Assembly: GCF_036906915.1 (NCBI RefSeq)
Contig: NZ_JBAKHX010000009.1
Coordinates: 91,393 to 155,392, forward strand
Origin: Phytohabitans sp036906915
GTDB taxonomy: Bacteria > Actinomycetota > Actinomycetes > Mycobacteriales > Micromonosporaceae
DNA length: 64,000 nt
Reading direction: 5' to 3'
Shown here: positions 33,384-42,733 of the stretch, piece by piece
Position numbering within the stretch: the stretch's first letter is position 1
How the letters are laid out: each line of letters starts with the position of its first letter
Program-made: the position numbers and the translations under genes
Notes under the pieces: model-generated
Seen by the model: only the letters and a program-made list of their open reading frames with translations
Database searches by the model: none
What the model was told of the DNA's origin: nothing

Positions 33384-33590
33384 GTGGACGGCCCGCAAGC
33401 GTTGTTGGTCGGGGGCCCGTACGACGGCACGGTGGTCGCGTTGCCCAGCAGCGAGGACCTGCTGGTGGACGTGCACCTGTACGAATCCCTAGATCACTGG
33501 GTGGAGTACCGGGGCCAGCGGGTTCGTGTGTTTGTGCACGCGGAGGACTGCTGCGGCGCCTCCGGCGGGGCGGAGGACGCGTGCAAGTAA
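33384..33590 (+). CDS. Small hypothetical protein with VGGPYDG motif (68 aa)
   Basis: ALLVGGPYDGTVVALP is a pattern I have seen in small phage and actinomycete orphan proteins of unknown function. The start is GTG 33384 with TAGGTC ending 6 nt upstream, so it is probably leaderless. The C-terminus has CC and a final Cys. Confidence 0.6.
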   Translation: MDGPQALLVGGPYDGTVVALPSSEDLLVDVHLYESLDHWVEYRGQRVRVFVHAEDCCGASGGAEDACK

Positions 33591-33645
33591 GGACCCCTTG
33601 ATCGGTTGAGCCGGGTCGGCGGCGGGGCTTCTCGAACCGTCACGG

Positions 33646-33951
33646 TCAGATTACGCGGAGGCGGCCGCCGCCGACCCGGTGCACGGTGGCGAGCATGAGG
33701 GCCGCGGCGGGGTGGCGTCGCTGGCTGCCGGGGCGGCGGTATCGGCGGGCCATGCGCAGTAGGAGGGCGTCGCGGGCGGTGGCCAGGTCTTCGAGCGTGC
33801 GGTATGAGCGGTCGTCCGGCAGGGTTCGCAGCCTGGCTGCCAGCTCGTTTTCCAGGCAGTCCAGAACTGCCGCCACGCGCGGGTCACGGCCCTGGGCGTC
33901 GAGCAGGGATCGGGCTTCGGCGACGGTGTCTGGTTCACTCCCCGTGATCAT
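33646..33951 (-). CDS. Small hypothetical helical protein (101 aa)
   Basis: EARSLLDAQGRDPRVAAVLD and LEDLATARDALLLRMARRYR form amphipathic helices with actinomycete codon bias. Another frame is open over the same bases, but its composition (Pro/Thr/Ser-rich) is that of a shadow. No domain is recognised. Confidence 0.5.
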   Translation of the reverse strand: MITGSEPDTVAEARSLLDAQGRDPRVAAVLDCLENELAARLRTLPDDRSYRTLEDLATARDALLLRMARRYRRPGSQRRHPAAALMLATVHRVGGGRLRVI

Positions 33952-34078
33952 GCGGCGACGCTAGTCGGTGGATGCGGGCTGCGACCACCGGTGCTGTGGC
34001 CGGATCTGTTGCCGGGCTGGACACCTGGGAGCGTCGATCGGCTGATCCGACGTGTGTAGCTGGGCGTACGGTCGGTGC

Positions 34079-34375
34079 ATGATCGCCGATGAGGAGCTGG
34101 CCATGGAGATCCAGGGCAGACCGGACTGGCGATCCGATGGTGAGGTCGCGGGGTACGCGCCGCCCGGTGTGGCTGGGCGGGTCCTGGCGCGGCGCGTTGC
34201 TCAGCCGGTGCGGGCGAGCCAGCGCTACGTCGTCTCGACGATCCATGGTGACCATGCCGTCCACACCGTTCCGTGTGGTACGGCACGGGAGGCGGTCATT
34301 CTCTTGCCGAGCGGACGCGGCTTCCCGCCGAGGGTGCTTGACGCCCGGCTTCACGGGTGTGGTCCGCGTCGGTAG
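34079..34375 (+). CDS. Small hypothetical protein, probably leaderless (98 aa)
   Basis: The ATG at 34079 is 6 nt after TACGGT (34067-34072). The protein includes RYVVSTIHGDHAVHTVPCG, a beta-like segment. Family unknown. The opposite strand is also open, but with less typical composition. Confidence 0.5.
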   Translation: MIADEELAMEIQGRPDWRSDGEVAGYAPPGVAGRVLARRVAQPVRASQRYVVSTIHGDHAVHTVPCGTAREAVILLPSGRGFPPRVLDARLHGCGPRR

Positions 34376-34513
34376 GGCGATATGGACACCGAACCCTATG
34401 GCGGTTGAGTATCTGGGGTAATGCAGTGCGCTTCGGGCGCTGCGGCGTGATCTCCAGCCGTCGTTACGACTTCGAGGCCCATCAGCGCGGGCGGGACGGA
34501 GTGGACGGACGAC

Positions 34514-34888
34514 GTGAGCAGCTTGATCAACACATTCCTGGACACGGGGCGGCAGATCCGGACGCTCGAGCAACGGCTGTGCGCGATGGCGTTGCACCAT
34601 CCGGATCGGAAGCGGTTGGGGGCCGAGCACAGCCGGCTCGTCCGCCGACAGCAGGACGAGATAGTGGCAGCTGTTGACGCCGGCGTGGATTGGTCCACCG
34701 TCAGGTTCGCGCTCGCGTTGCACGGGCAGTCCGCCGATCGGGAGGTTGGCAGCGCGGAGCCGACACCGGCCGAGCTGATGCTCAATCTGATGCGGCAGTA
34801 CGGCCCGCTCTCGGTCCTCGAAGGGCTGGACAGGGCTCGCCGGCTCGTCGATGAGGCAGCTGTTGCAGAGGGGTCGGCGGGGGCCTAA
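34514..34888 (+). CDS. Hypothetical helical protein (124 aa)
   Basis: The start is GTG 34514. It has two helical blocks (SLINTFLDTGRQIRTLEQRL and AELMLNLMRQYGPLSVLEGL) and a basic middle with RLVRRQQDEI. Unknown family. It ends 57 bp from the convergent methyltransferase gene. Confidence 0.55.
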   Translation: MSSLINTFLDTGRQIRTLEQRLCAMALHHPDRKRLGAEHSRLVRRQQDEIVAAVDAGVDWSTVRFALALHGQSADREVGSAEPTPAELMLNLMRQYGPLSVLEGLDRARRLVDEAAVAEGSAGA

Positions 34889-34945
34889 TGCCGGCGGCAG
34901 CGTGCTGTGCCTGCCACGACGACGGCCACGGTCCCGATGCCTGGG

Positions 34946-35779
34946 TCAGCGGGGCTCTGCTATCCGAGCCACGCCGCAGAACAGCCCGGCCCGGTGCGGG
35001 TGGTCCGTGAAGAGCTGCGGATCATCGAGAGACGGCCGCCATTGAGGGGTCCACACAAGGCCTGGCTCGACGAGTTCCGTCCCGCGGAAGAACCGCAGAA
35101 CCTGTTCCCGGCTCCTGAACTCACCCGGCGTCGGGGTTCGCGCGTACACCTTCTCAGCAACGTTCATCTGGTCGCGTTCGAAACTCTCTCGAGAGGCGTG
35201 GCTCATCACGATCCAGCTGCCAGGTGCGAGGCTCTGGCGTAGCGTGTCCATCACGCTGTACGCGTCCTGGTCGTCCTTAATGAAGTGCAGTACGCAGGCC
35301 AGGATGAGTCCCACTGGCTGCTTCAGGTCGATGATGGCGGACAGATGGGGCTCGGTTTCGATCTGGCGCAGCAACTCGGCGGGGCGCCCTAGATCACCCT
35401 GGATCGCGTCGGCCAGGTCGTTTCCTTCCAACAGTTGTTGGGCATGCAGGACTGCGACGGGATCGAGGTCGACATAGAGGGTTCGTGTCTCTGGTGCGAT
35501 CTGTTGAGCGATCTCGTGGACGTTGCCCATCGTCGGGACGCCTGATCCGATGTCCAGGAATTGACGTACGCCCTGATCCGCGACGTATCGCACCGCTCGC
35601 CTCAGCCAGGCTCGGTGCGTCCTGGCCATGTCCGGCACTAACGGGATCTGTTCGATGACCTTCTCGGCGGCCGCGCGATCCGCTGGGAAATTCGTGCGCC
35701 CACCCAGGTAGTAGTCATACATTCGCGCTGCCGTCGGCCGACCGGTGTCGATCTCTGCCGCCTCGTCCGCCGTTCCCAT
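34946..35779 (-). CDS. SAM-dependent methyltransferase, Methyltransf_19 (DUF574) family
   Basis: 277 residues, the fourth member in the window: ARMYDYYLGG, FLDIGSGVPTMGNVHEIAQQ, LYVDLDPVAVLHAQQLLEG and GLVWTPQW near the end. The ATG at 35779 follows GAGGAGG. It is diverged from the 3486/6131 pair. A 10-bp palindrome TTGAGCTCAA (35808-35817) lies just upstream. The hypothetical gene upstream overlaps its first 140 bp in another frame. Confidence 0.85.
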   Translation of the reverse strand: MGTADEAAEIDTGRPTAARMYDYYLGGRTNFPADRAAAEKVIEQIPLVPDMARTHRAWLRRAVRYVADQGVRQFLDIGSGVPTMGNVHEIAQQIAPETRTLYVDLDPVAVLHAQQLLEGNDLADAIQGDLGRPAELLRQIETEPHLSAIIDLKQPVGLILACVLHFIKDDQDAYSVMDTLRQSLAPGSWIVMSHASRESFERDQMNVAEKVYARTPTPGEFRSREQVLRFFRGTELVEPGLVWTPQWRPSLDDPQLFTDHPHRAGLFCGVARIAEPR

Positions 35780-36102
35780 CGCGTGAACCGTCCTCCTCGG
35801 GCGTTGGTTGAGCTCAATATCGTTGCACAGGCACCGACGCGCTGGAGCCCGTCGCATCCATCGACCTCGGCTTGGACGTCGAGCGCGGCGGCCAGGCTCG
35901 GGAATCCACGTAGGTGCCCGCGTCGGAACCAATCACGGGCGGCCTGCGGGCTGGCGTCGCCGGCATATCTGGTCAGGCGCCGGTGGACCAGGGTGCCCTG
36001 GTCAGCGAGTTCGGCGGCGTGCGAGCCTTCGAGTAGCAGGGTTCGGGTGTAATCCCGGCCGGTGCCCGACCACGGCGCGACTCGTTCCCACAAGCGGGTC
36101 AC
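35638..36102 (-). CDS. Hypothetical protein or gene fragment overlapping the methyltransferase
   Basis: The first 100 residues look protein-like (TRLWERVAPWSGTGRDYTRT, DWFRRGHLRGFPSLAAALD). The same frame is open upstream to the stop of the regulator at 36250 but has no usable start there. The last 47 codons overlap the methyltransferase in another frame and look non-coding. It may be the remains of a longer gene with a lost start and a shifted end. GTG 36102 is the only plausible start. Confidence 0.35.
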   Translation of the reverse strand: MTRLWERVAPWSGTGRDYTRTLLLEGSHAAELADQGTLVHRRLTRYAGDASPQAARDWFRRGHLRGFPSLAAALDVQAEVDGCDGLQRVGACATILSSTNARGGRFTRWERRTRRQRSTPVGRRQRECMTTTWVGARISQRIARPPRRSSNRSR

Positions 36103-36249
36103 GAGGCGCTGCTTGGCGGTGTCGTTGTCGAAGAAGAACGCCAGCAGGTGTCCGCCGCGCGCAACCCGGTCATTAGCCGCTGCCCGCCGAGTGCGCTTGA
36201 CGCCGGATCCGCCGATGGCCAGTCGGCTGGGTAGGTCGTTGACGTTGGC

Positions 36250-37608
36250 TCAGCCGAGCATGCGCGGTTGGTGGGCGGCCATGCGGTAGTCGCTCAGGTG
36301 CTGGGTCCGCGGGTCTCCGGCGGGGAACTGTTTGAGCAACGCGTCCAAGCGCTGCTGGACGCGCGCGGAGTCGATGCCGGTGGCGGCGTCGATGGCGGCG
36401 CGAGCGGTGGCGTCGGCTTCGTCGATGCGGTTGGTACGCAGTTGGGTTTCGGCGATGCGCACCAGGTAAAGATTGCGGTCGCGTGTGGAGTCCGCGTCAA
36501 GGGTGTCCAGTCCGGCACCGAGCGACCGTTCGGCGGCCGGGAGGTCGTTGATGGCGAGCAGGGCGGTGCCGGCCTCGGCGGTGAGCGAGGGCTGTGGCAT
36601 CCAGTACACCCAGTCCGGGTCGTCGCCGTCGCGGCGACGGTCGTAGAGGTCATCGGCCTGGTTGATCAGCACGGCGGCTGTCGTGGCGTCGCCGCTCAGG
36701 GCGTGGGCGCGGGCCGACCAGCAGTCCAGCATGGCCAGAACGGTGCGGGCGGCGGGGTCGACGCGGCGGCGCGCGACTTCAAGTAGGCCGACCGCTGTGG
36801 CGCCGTCGCCGGCGTAGGCCGACTGGAGGGCGAGGTTTGACAGCACGTAGACGCCCTGGTCGACGTCGCTGGCGACGGCGGCGGCGCGCAGCGCTGCGTG
36901 CCAGAAGCGTTGAGCAGCGGCTTGGAGGCCGGCGTCAAAGGCGGCCCAGCCGCAGAACCGCGCCTGTGCGGCGGCGAGAGACCACAGCCGGCCGCCCAGT
37001 TCGGCGGGGTGGTTGCCGGTTCGGATCAGGTTCTCCACCAAGCGCAGGTCAGCGACGCCGGCGGCGAGGCAAGCACCGCCACCGAGAACATCGTCCAGGT
37101 GCCACAGTTGCTCCAGCCTGGCGTGCATGTGATCGACCATGTCCGGGGTCACCCGGCCACGGTCCAAGCCGGGCACCTGCTGCGGTTCAGCGGCGCTCCA
37201 GGCGGCGGCAAGGCCCGTCGCTGCGGACCCGGACATGATCAGAAAACCTCGGCGGTCCATCACTGCCGACTCTACGACCTTGGCGATCGTGTCGGCGGCG
37301 GCCGACGTGGTCCACGCTGTGGTCGTCGGCTCCTCCGGGTCGACAAGCAGGAGCCAGTCCGGCCACGGGCAGGCGTCGACGAGGTGACGGGCGACGCCGA
37401 GCTCGTCGGCGAGGGCGTACTGCGCCGGCGGTTCGGGCACCGCGAGACCCTTCTCCCACCGCCAGACCTTCTCCTTGCGGACGGCCATGTTGAGGCGGCT
37501 GCGACGGGCCACGACGGTCGCCACGTGGACAAGTGTCCATCCACGTTGGAATCGCACGGCGGTGAGCGGATGGCCGATCAGGTCTCGCGTTCCGGTCGAC
37601 ATTGGCAT
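36250..37608 (-). CDS. XRE-type regulator with TPR-like C-terminus, lanthipeptide locus (452 aa)
   Basis: The N-terminal HTH (about residues 8-70: HPLTAVRFQRGWTLVHVATV, KVWRWEKGL) is followed by a linker with RRGFLIMSG and then about 300 residues of helical hairpins like TPR sensor domains (NDLPAAERSLGAGLDTLDAD). It lies divergent to the FxLD lanthipeptide operon and is its likely regulator. The start could be ATG 37608 or ATG 37602; neither has a strong ribosome site. Same architecture class as 22955-24460. Confidence 0.75.
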   Translation of the reverse strand: MPMSTGTRDLIGHPLTAVRFQRGWTLVHVATVVARRSRLNMAVRKEKVWRWEKGLAVPEPPAQYALADELGVARHLVDACPWPDWLLLVDPEEPTTTAWTTSAAADTIAKVVESAVMDRRGFLIMSGSAATGLAAAWSAAEPQQVPGLDRGRVTPDMVDHMHARLEQLWHLDDVLGGGACLAAGVADLRLVENLIRTGNHPAELGGRLWSLAAAQARFCGWAAFDAGLQAAAQRFWHAALRAAAVASDVDQGVYVLSNLALQSAYAGDGATAVGLLEVARRRVDPAARTVLAMLDCWSARAHALSGDATTAAVLINQADDLYDRRRDGDDPDWVYWMPQPSLTAEAGTALLAINDLPAAERSLGAGLDTLDADSTRDRNLYLVRIAETQLRTNRIDEADATARAAIDAATGIDSARVQQRLDALLKQFPAGDPRTQHLSDYRMAAHQPRMLG

Positions 37609-37723
37609 CGGCACGCTCTCGAGGGTTGGGAGGCTACCTGAGACTACCGGCCAACGGCTGCGTTCGGTTACCCGACGCACGGACGATGACACCCGTGGGT
37701 ATCGATGCCGTCCCCTCCGCCGG

Positions 37724-37972
37724 GTGGTGACCGTGGGGTTGTACCGCTCGCAGATGGCCGTCTTCGCCCAGGCCCGATGGGCTGAGGGCGAGCGGCTGGC
37801 CGCCGTGCACCGTGCTGACGGTGTGGGCTGCTGTATTACCTGCGGTCGGACGGCGCCGTGCCCCGATCGGCTGGAAGGGGATCGGCTTCAGCAGGTCTAC
37901 GAGCCGTGGACCTCCCCAACCGGCCAAGCGGATCCATCCGTGGTCCGGCCTTACGTCCTAGCCCCCTCCTGA
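37724..37972 (+). CDS. Small Cys-motif protein upstream of lanthipeptide precursor (82 aa)
   Basis: A helical N-terminus (MAVFAQARWAEGERLAAVHR) is followed by CCITCGRTAPCPD, a possible small zinc site. Start candidates are GTG 37724, 37727 and 37733 or ATG 37754. It ends 13 bp before the FxLD precursor and may be in its operon. Such small proteins are frequent in actinomycetes, so its role in the cluster is unproven. Confidence 0.55.
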   Translation: MVTVGLYRSQMAVFAQARWAEGERLAAVHRADGVGCCITCGRTAPCPDRLEGDRLQQVYEPWTSPTGQADPSVVRPYVLAPS

Positions 37973-37985
37973 AGGGATATTCGAC

Positions 37986-38177
37986 ATGACTACCTCGACG
38001 ACGTTCGCGGACGGGACGTGTAGCCCGGCCGCCGTGGCCACCGGATCAGCCGGTCCACTGGACATGGCGGCGTTCCAGCTAGACATCACGGTGATCGAGC
38101 AGGGGGACCTTGGTGGTCTCGTCCGGCTGACCGATGACAACTGCGGCAGCACCTGCACCGCCTGCACGACCGGCTGA
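37986..38177 (+). CDS. FxLD-family lanthipeptide precursor (63 aa)
   Basis: The leader carries the family motif F30-Q-L-D33. The C-terminal core is rich in Thr, Ser and Cys: Thr49, Asp50, Asp51, Asn52, Cys53, Ser55, Thr56, Cys57, Thr58, Cys60, Thr61 and Thr62, ending in Gly63. Three core cysteines allow up to three lanthionine or methyllanthionine rings with the six Ser/Thr. Asp50 or Asp51 is the natural target of the PIMT-type enzyme encoded downstream (inference). An AAGG site lies upstream of ATG 37986. LanB, LanC and the methyltransferase fusion follow on the same strand. Confidence 0.9.
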   Translation: MTTSTTFADGTCSPAAVATGSAGPLDMAAFQLDITVIEQGDLGGLVRLTDDNCGSTCTACTTG

Positions 38178-38267
38178 GCCAGAAGACCCGAACACGATAC
38201 CGGCCGGCTGATCGTCAACCTTGGTGGAGCAGCCGGCCGGTACCCGACGCCACCCTCGGAGGTGCCC

Positions 38268-41200
38268 GTGAAGGCTTCCGCCTCCACGCCCACGTTTCAG
38301 GTCGCGGGGCCGGCTCTGCTTCGGGCCTGTGCCCACGCGCCCTTCCCACTGCCACCGTGGCCGGACCTCGGCGCCCGGACCTGCTCTGGCCTCCACGCTG
38401 GACAGGCATGGCTGCGGCAGGTGTGGGGGATAGGCCCGGTAGCGGAGGCGATCCGTCACGCCAGCCCCGACCTGGCGCGGGCCGTGGTGGACCTGTGTGC
38501 CGCCACACCAACCGTGGTGGACGGGCGCGGCGTGCGCCGCAGTGTTCTGGCGGTGGCGCGGTACCTGCTGCGCATGACTGGACGGCCCACTCCCTTCGGG
38601 CTTCTGGCCGGAGTGGCCTCGGCCGAGTTCGGATCATCCGAAGGTGCGGGTGTGATCTGGGGCGATGCGCATCGGGCTGTGGCGCAGCCGGCGGCCGGCT
38701 GGCTCGCCGAGATCATCTCCGGGCTCGAAGCCAGCCCGGCGGTGCTGGCCAGGCTGCTGGTGGTAGCGAACTCGACGCTGACCCTGCGCGGTGATCATCT
38801 GATTGTGTCGCACCAACCGCGCGTTGACGGCCGCGGTGTTGTGCCGACCGAGGTAGCGATCCGCCACACCCCTGCCGTGAGGCTGGTCGTCGAGGCGGCG
38901 CAGTCTCCGGTTGGTGTCGCGGACCTGTTGGCGAAGCTGCGTGCCGGGGCGCCGGCCGTGCCGGTCGAGCAGGTGGAGGCGATGTTGTCCACGCTGGTCG
39001 CCCGCCAGGTGCTGATCACGAACCTGCACGCACCCAGTACCGAGATCGACCCGCTCGACCACCTGGTGCGGGTCCTGGATGCCTGCGGTGCCGGGCGGGT
39101 CGGTGAGGCCGCCGACCTGGTGCGGTCCCTGCGCGAGATCGCCGGCCTGGTTACCGAGCACAACGGCATCGACGTGAGCGGGCAGGCGGTGAGCGGGCAG
39201 GCGGCGGTGCGGGACCGGCTATCCGAGCGGATGCGGACGGTGCAATCCGTCCCTGGACGGCACCCGCTCGCCCTCGACCTGCGGTTGGATGCCCGGCTGG
39301 TGCTGCCGCAGCGGGTCGCCGCTGACGTGCAGCGGGCCGCGCTGGTTCTGGCCCGGCTCAGCGAGTACCCCTACGGCACGCCAGCCTGGCGCGACTACCA
39401 CCGCGCGTTCTACGAGCGGTACGGGATCGGCGCGCTAGTGCCCCTGCTGGAACTCGTCGATCCCGACAGCGGCATCGGGTTTCCGGCCGGGTACCCGGGA
39501 ACGCTGGTCGACCCGCCGGCGCCGAAGGTGAAGGCACGCGACGAGCTGCTGCTGTCGCTGGCGCAGATAGCCGCGATCGAGGGGCGTCGCGAGATCGTGC
39601 TGGATGAGGCGCTGATCGCGGCGCTGGAGGCAGGCCCTACCCCGCCGCGGTTGCCGTCGCACCTCGAAGTCGCGGTCCGTGTCAACGCCGTCGACGAGCG
39701 GGCCCTGCGGCAGGGCCGGTACACCCTCGAAGTGGTGCAGGTGTCCCGCAACGTCGGTGGGCTGACCGGCCGGTTCTTCGGCGTACTCGACGCCGACGCC
39801 GCGGCGCGGCACATCGCCGCCATGGCCGCGCTACCAGCGGCAGACAGCGAAACGCTGTTGGTGCAGGCGTCGTTCCCGCCGCTGGACCCGGCTACCGCAC
39901 ACGTCACCCGAGCGATACGGGCCCTGCCGACGGTGCTTAGCCTCGCCGAACACCGGCCCCACACCGATCAAGCGTTGAGCGTGCGTGACATCGCGGTGGG
40001 CTGCGACGGTCGCCGGCTCTACCTGGCCGTGCCGGCCTGGGGCCGCCGGATCGAAGTCTCTGCGCTGCACGCGCTGAACCTGCGCACCCACACCCCGCCG
40101 CTGGCCCGGTTCCTCATCGAGGCGACCCGGGCGCAGTGCGCGCTGCTGACCGGTATCCGGTGGGGTGCCGCCGCGTCTCTGCCGTACCGGCCCCGGCTGC
40201 GCTACGGCCGGGTGATCCTGGCGCCGGCGACGTGGCGGTTGCCGGCCGCCGAGCTGCCCGGCCGGGACACCGCCGCCGCGGTGTGGGACGAGGCGCTAGC
40301 CGGATGGCAGCAGCGGCGGCGGATGCCGCCGCACGTGCGGATGGTCGCCGACGACATGCGGCTGATGTTCGACCTGACGCAGCCAAGTCACCGGGTGCTC
40401 CTGCGTCGACACCTGGACCTGGCCGGCCACGCGGTTCTGACCGAGGTCGTCGACCCGGACGGCGAGGGCTGGTGCGCCAACCGGTCGCACGAGGTCATCG
40501 TGCCGTTGCGGGCCAGCGCGCCGCCGCCGTGGCCGCCACTGCCGGCGGTGTCGCCGGCCCGGATCATCCGCCGGGGGCACGGCGAGCCACCCGCCGCTTC
40601 GAGGCTGCTGTACGCCCACCTGTACGGGGACATGCGCCGGCAGGACCAGTTGCTCGCCGAGCACCTGCCGCGCCTGCTGGCCAGCTTCGACACCGAACCG
40701 GAATGGTGGTTCCTGCGCTACCGCGACGCGGACCGGCTCGATCCGCACCTGCGGCTGCGGATCCGCCTGGCCAGTCCGGACGGCTTCGGCCTGGCGGCGC
40801 GGCTGGTCAGCACGTGGGCGGACCGGCTGCACCGCGCCGGACTGCTGCGGGAGGTGCGGTACCCGACGTCGTACTCCGAGACCGGCCGGTGGGGTTCCGG
40901 GGCGGCACTGCGAGCCGCCGAGCGGGTCTTCGCCGCCGACTCCCGCGCCGTGCTCGCGCAGCTGCGCCAGGCCGACCGACCGGACCGGCAGGCGCTGATC
41001 GCCGCGCACACCGTCGCCATCACGATCGCCTACCTCGGCGACACGACCGCGGGCATGCGGTGGCTGATCCACCAGCTGCCGGCGGCCGCACCACAGGCGC
41101 CGGTGCCCCGACCGGTGTTCGACAAGGCGGTGCGGATCTCCAACCCCGACCACGGATGGGCGGCGCTACGCGCCGCGCCGGGCGGCGCCGCGATCGTCGA

Positions 41201-41429
41201 CGCCTGGCGGCCGCGCGAGGAAGCCCTCGCCACCTGGCGGGCGCAGCTCGACGTACCCGGGCCCGATGCCGCCGGCATCAACCGCGACGACGCCCTGCGG
41301 CACATCCTGCACGGGCACTACATCCGCGCCTACGGCGTCGACTTCGACGACGAACCGGCCTGTCTGCACCTTGCCCGCGCCGCGGCCCAGGCATGGACCG
41401 CCACCCACACCACCGGAGTACCAGCATGA
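38268..41429 (+). CDS. Class I lanthipeptide dehydratase, LanB type (1053 aa)
   Basis: A full-length LanB: a long N-terminal glutamylation domain with LRMTGRPTPFGLLAGVASAE (about residue 105), then a C-terminal SpaB_C-type elimination domain (about residues 780-1040, WWFLRYRDADRLDPHLRLRI, TSYSETGRWGSG). It uses glutamyl-tRNA to activate Ser/Thr and then eliminates glutamate to give dehydro residues. The GTG at 38268 follows GGAGG by 5 nt; the GTG at 38262 overlaps that site. It is translationally coupled to LanC (ATGA at 41426). Confidence 0.92.
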   Translation: MKASASTPTFQVAGPALLRACAHAPFPLPPWPDLGARTCSGLHAGQAWLRQVWGIGPVAEAIRHASPDLARAVVDLCAATPTVVDGRGVRRSVLAVARYLLRMTGRPTPFGLLAGVASAEFGSSEGAGVIWGDAHRAVAQPAAGWLAEIISGLEASPAVLARLLVVANSTLTLRGDHLIVSHQPRVDGRGVVPTEVAIRHTPAVRLVVEAAQSPVGVADLLAKLRAGAPAVPVEQVEAMLSTLVARQVLITNLHAPSTEIDPLDHLVRVLDACGAGRVGEAADLVRSLREIAGLVTEHNGIDVSGQAVSGQAAVRDRLSERMRTVQSVPGRHPLALDLRLDARLVLPQRVAADVQRAALVLARLSEYPYGTPAWRDYHRAFYERYGIGALVPLLELVDPDSGIGFPAGYPGTLVDPPAPKVKARDELLLSLAQIAAIEGRREIVLDEALIAALEAGPTPPRLPSHLEVAVRVNAVDERALRQGRYTLEVVQVSRNVGGLTGRFFGVLDADAAARHIAAMAALPAADSETLLVQASFPPLDPATAHVTRAIRALPTVLSLAEHRPHTDQALSVRDIAVGCDGRRLYLAVPAWGRRIEVSALHALNLRTHTPPLARFLIEATRAQCALLTGIRWGAAASLPYRPRLRYGRVILAPATWRLPAAELPGRDTAAAVWDEALAGWQQRRRMPPHVRMVADDMRLMFDLTQPSHRVLLRRHLDLAGHAVLTEVVDPDGEGWCANRSHEVIVPLRASAPPPWPPLPAVSPARIIRRGHGEPPAASRLLYAHLYGDMRRQDQLLAEHLPRLLASFDTEPEWWFLRYRDADRLDPHLRLRIRLASPDGFGLAARLVSTWADRLHRAGLLREVRYPTSYSETGRWGSGAALRAAERVFAADSRAVLAQLRQADRPDRQALIAAHTVAITIAYLGDTTAGMRWLIHQLPAAAPQAPVPRPVFDKAVRISNPDHGWAALRAAPGGAAIVDAWRPREEALATWRAQLDVPGPDAAGINRDDALRHILHGHYIRAYGVDFDDEPACLHLARAAAQAWTATHTTGVPA
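41265..41279. repeat. Palindrome GATGCCGSCGGCATC, occurrence 4
   Basis: GATGCCGCCGGCATC inside the LanB gene, identical to the copies at 29000 and 30980. Confidence 0.6.
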
Positions 41430-42703
41430 CCAGCGGCCACCCGGTGCTGGCCGCGGCGGACGCCATCGCCGACCACCTCGCCCATCCCCAGATCGCGTCC
41501 ACGCTGGCGGCTGGACGAACCTGGTGGCCCCACCACCTGGCACACGGCGCACCCGGCATCGCCCTGCTACACACCGAACGCGCCGCCGCCGGGCAGGCCC
41601 CGTGGCAGCGGGTCCACGACTGGCTCACCTACACCGCCGGCACCCCAGCCACCTGCGGCCCCGACAGTCACCTCAACTACGGCGCCCCATCGCTCGCGTT
41701 CGTCCTGGCCACCGTCGCCGAGCACCTGCCCGGCGCCTACAGGTCGACGCTCGACAAGCTGGACGCGACGATCGCCGCCGCCGCGCAGCGCTGCGCCGCC
41801 ACCCACCACCGTGGCCTGCTCGCCGGCCGCCGTCCCGTACTGGCGGACTTCGACCTTGTTCGTGGCGTGAGCGGGCTCGGCGTCTACCTGCTGCTCCGGA
41901 TGCCGGACAGCCCAGCGCTGGCCACCGTGCTGTCCTATCTGGTGCGGCTCACCGAACCCGCCACCCACGACGGGATCCAGGTGCCTGGCTGGTGGACCAC
42001 GGTCGGGCCGCACGGCGACCCCGACCAGGCGCGGTTTCCCGGCGGGCACGCCAACGCCGGCGTCGCGCACGGCATCGGCGGGCCGCTGGCGCTGCTGGCA
42101 TTGGCCGCCCTCGCCGGGGTGAAGGTGCCCGGCCACCACGCGGCCATCACCACGATCTGCGGCTGGCTGGACCAGTGGCGCGTAGACACCCCGACCGGAC
42201 CGGTGTGGCCGTACTGGGTGACCCGAGACCAACATCGCGCTGGCCCACCCGCCGTGCACGAGCACCCGCGGCGCCCATCCTGGTGCTACGGCACCGCCGG
42301 CCTTGCCCGCGCCCAGCAGCTCGCCGCGCTGGCCATCGCAGACACTGACCGGCGGCTGCTGGCCGAGAACGCCGCCGTCAACGCGCTGACCGACCCGGCG
42401 CAGCGGACCGCCACGGTCGATTCGTCGTTGTGTCACGGCTTCGCGGGCATGGCGCACCTGGCGACGCGGATGGCGGCCGACGCCGGACCGCACACCGCAG
42501 AGCGCCTACGTGCCGTCGCCTCGGAACTCCTCGACGCCGTGCACCCGCCGGACGCCGATCCCCGAACCACCGCCACCACGCTGCTGGCCTCCGCGGGACC
42601 GGGGCTACTCGAAGGCGCCGCCGGCGTCGCGCTCGCCGCACACGCGCCGGCGGCCGGGACGCTGCCGCGTACCCGCTGGGACGCCTGCCTGCTCATCTGC
42701 TGA
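41426..42703 (+). CDS. Lanthipeptide cyclase, LanC type (425 aa)
   Basis: The zinc ligands are present: Cys287 in SWCYGTAGLA and Cys336-His337 in SLCHGFAGM. Further family marks are HGIGGPLALLALA and GLLEGAAGVALA. LanC adds Cys thiols to dehydro residues to form (methyl)lanthionine rings. The ATG at 41426 overlaps the LanB stop. Confidence 0.92.
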   Translation: MTSGHPVLAAADAIADHLAHPQIASTLAAGRTWWPHHLAHGAPGIALLHTERAAAGQAPWQRVHDWLTYTAGTPATCGPDSHLNYGAPSLAFVLATVAEHLPGAYRSTLDKLDATIAAAAQRCAATHHRGLLAGRRPVLADFDLVRGVSGLGVYLLLRMPDSPALATVLSYLVRLTEPATHDGIQVPGWWTTVGPHGDPDQARFPGGHANAGVAHGIGGPLALLALAALAGVKVPGHHAAITTICGWLDQWRVDTPTGPVWPYWVTRDQHRAGPPAVHEHPRRPSWCYGTAGLARAQQLAALAIADTDRRLLAENAAVNALTDPAQRTATVDSSLCHGFAGMAHLATRMAADAGPHTAERLRAVASELLDAVHPPDADPRTTATTLLASAGPGLLEGAAGVALAAHAPAAGTLPRTRWDACLLIC

Positions 42704-42733
42704 AACCTCGTCGACCCCTCGAAGGACACCGCG

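Noticed and set aside
40136..41425. Long N-terminal extension of the LanC gene
   Set aside because: The frame is open by chance through the LanB gene; LanC homology begins at ATG 41426, which overlaps the LanB stop.
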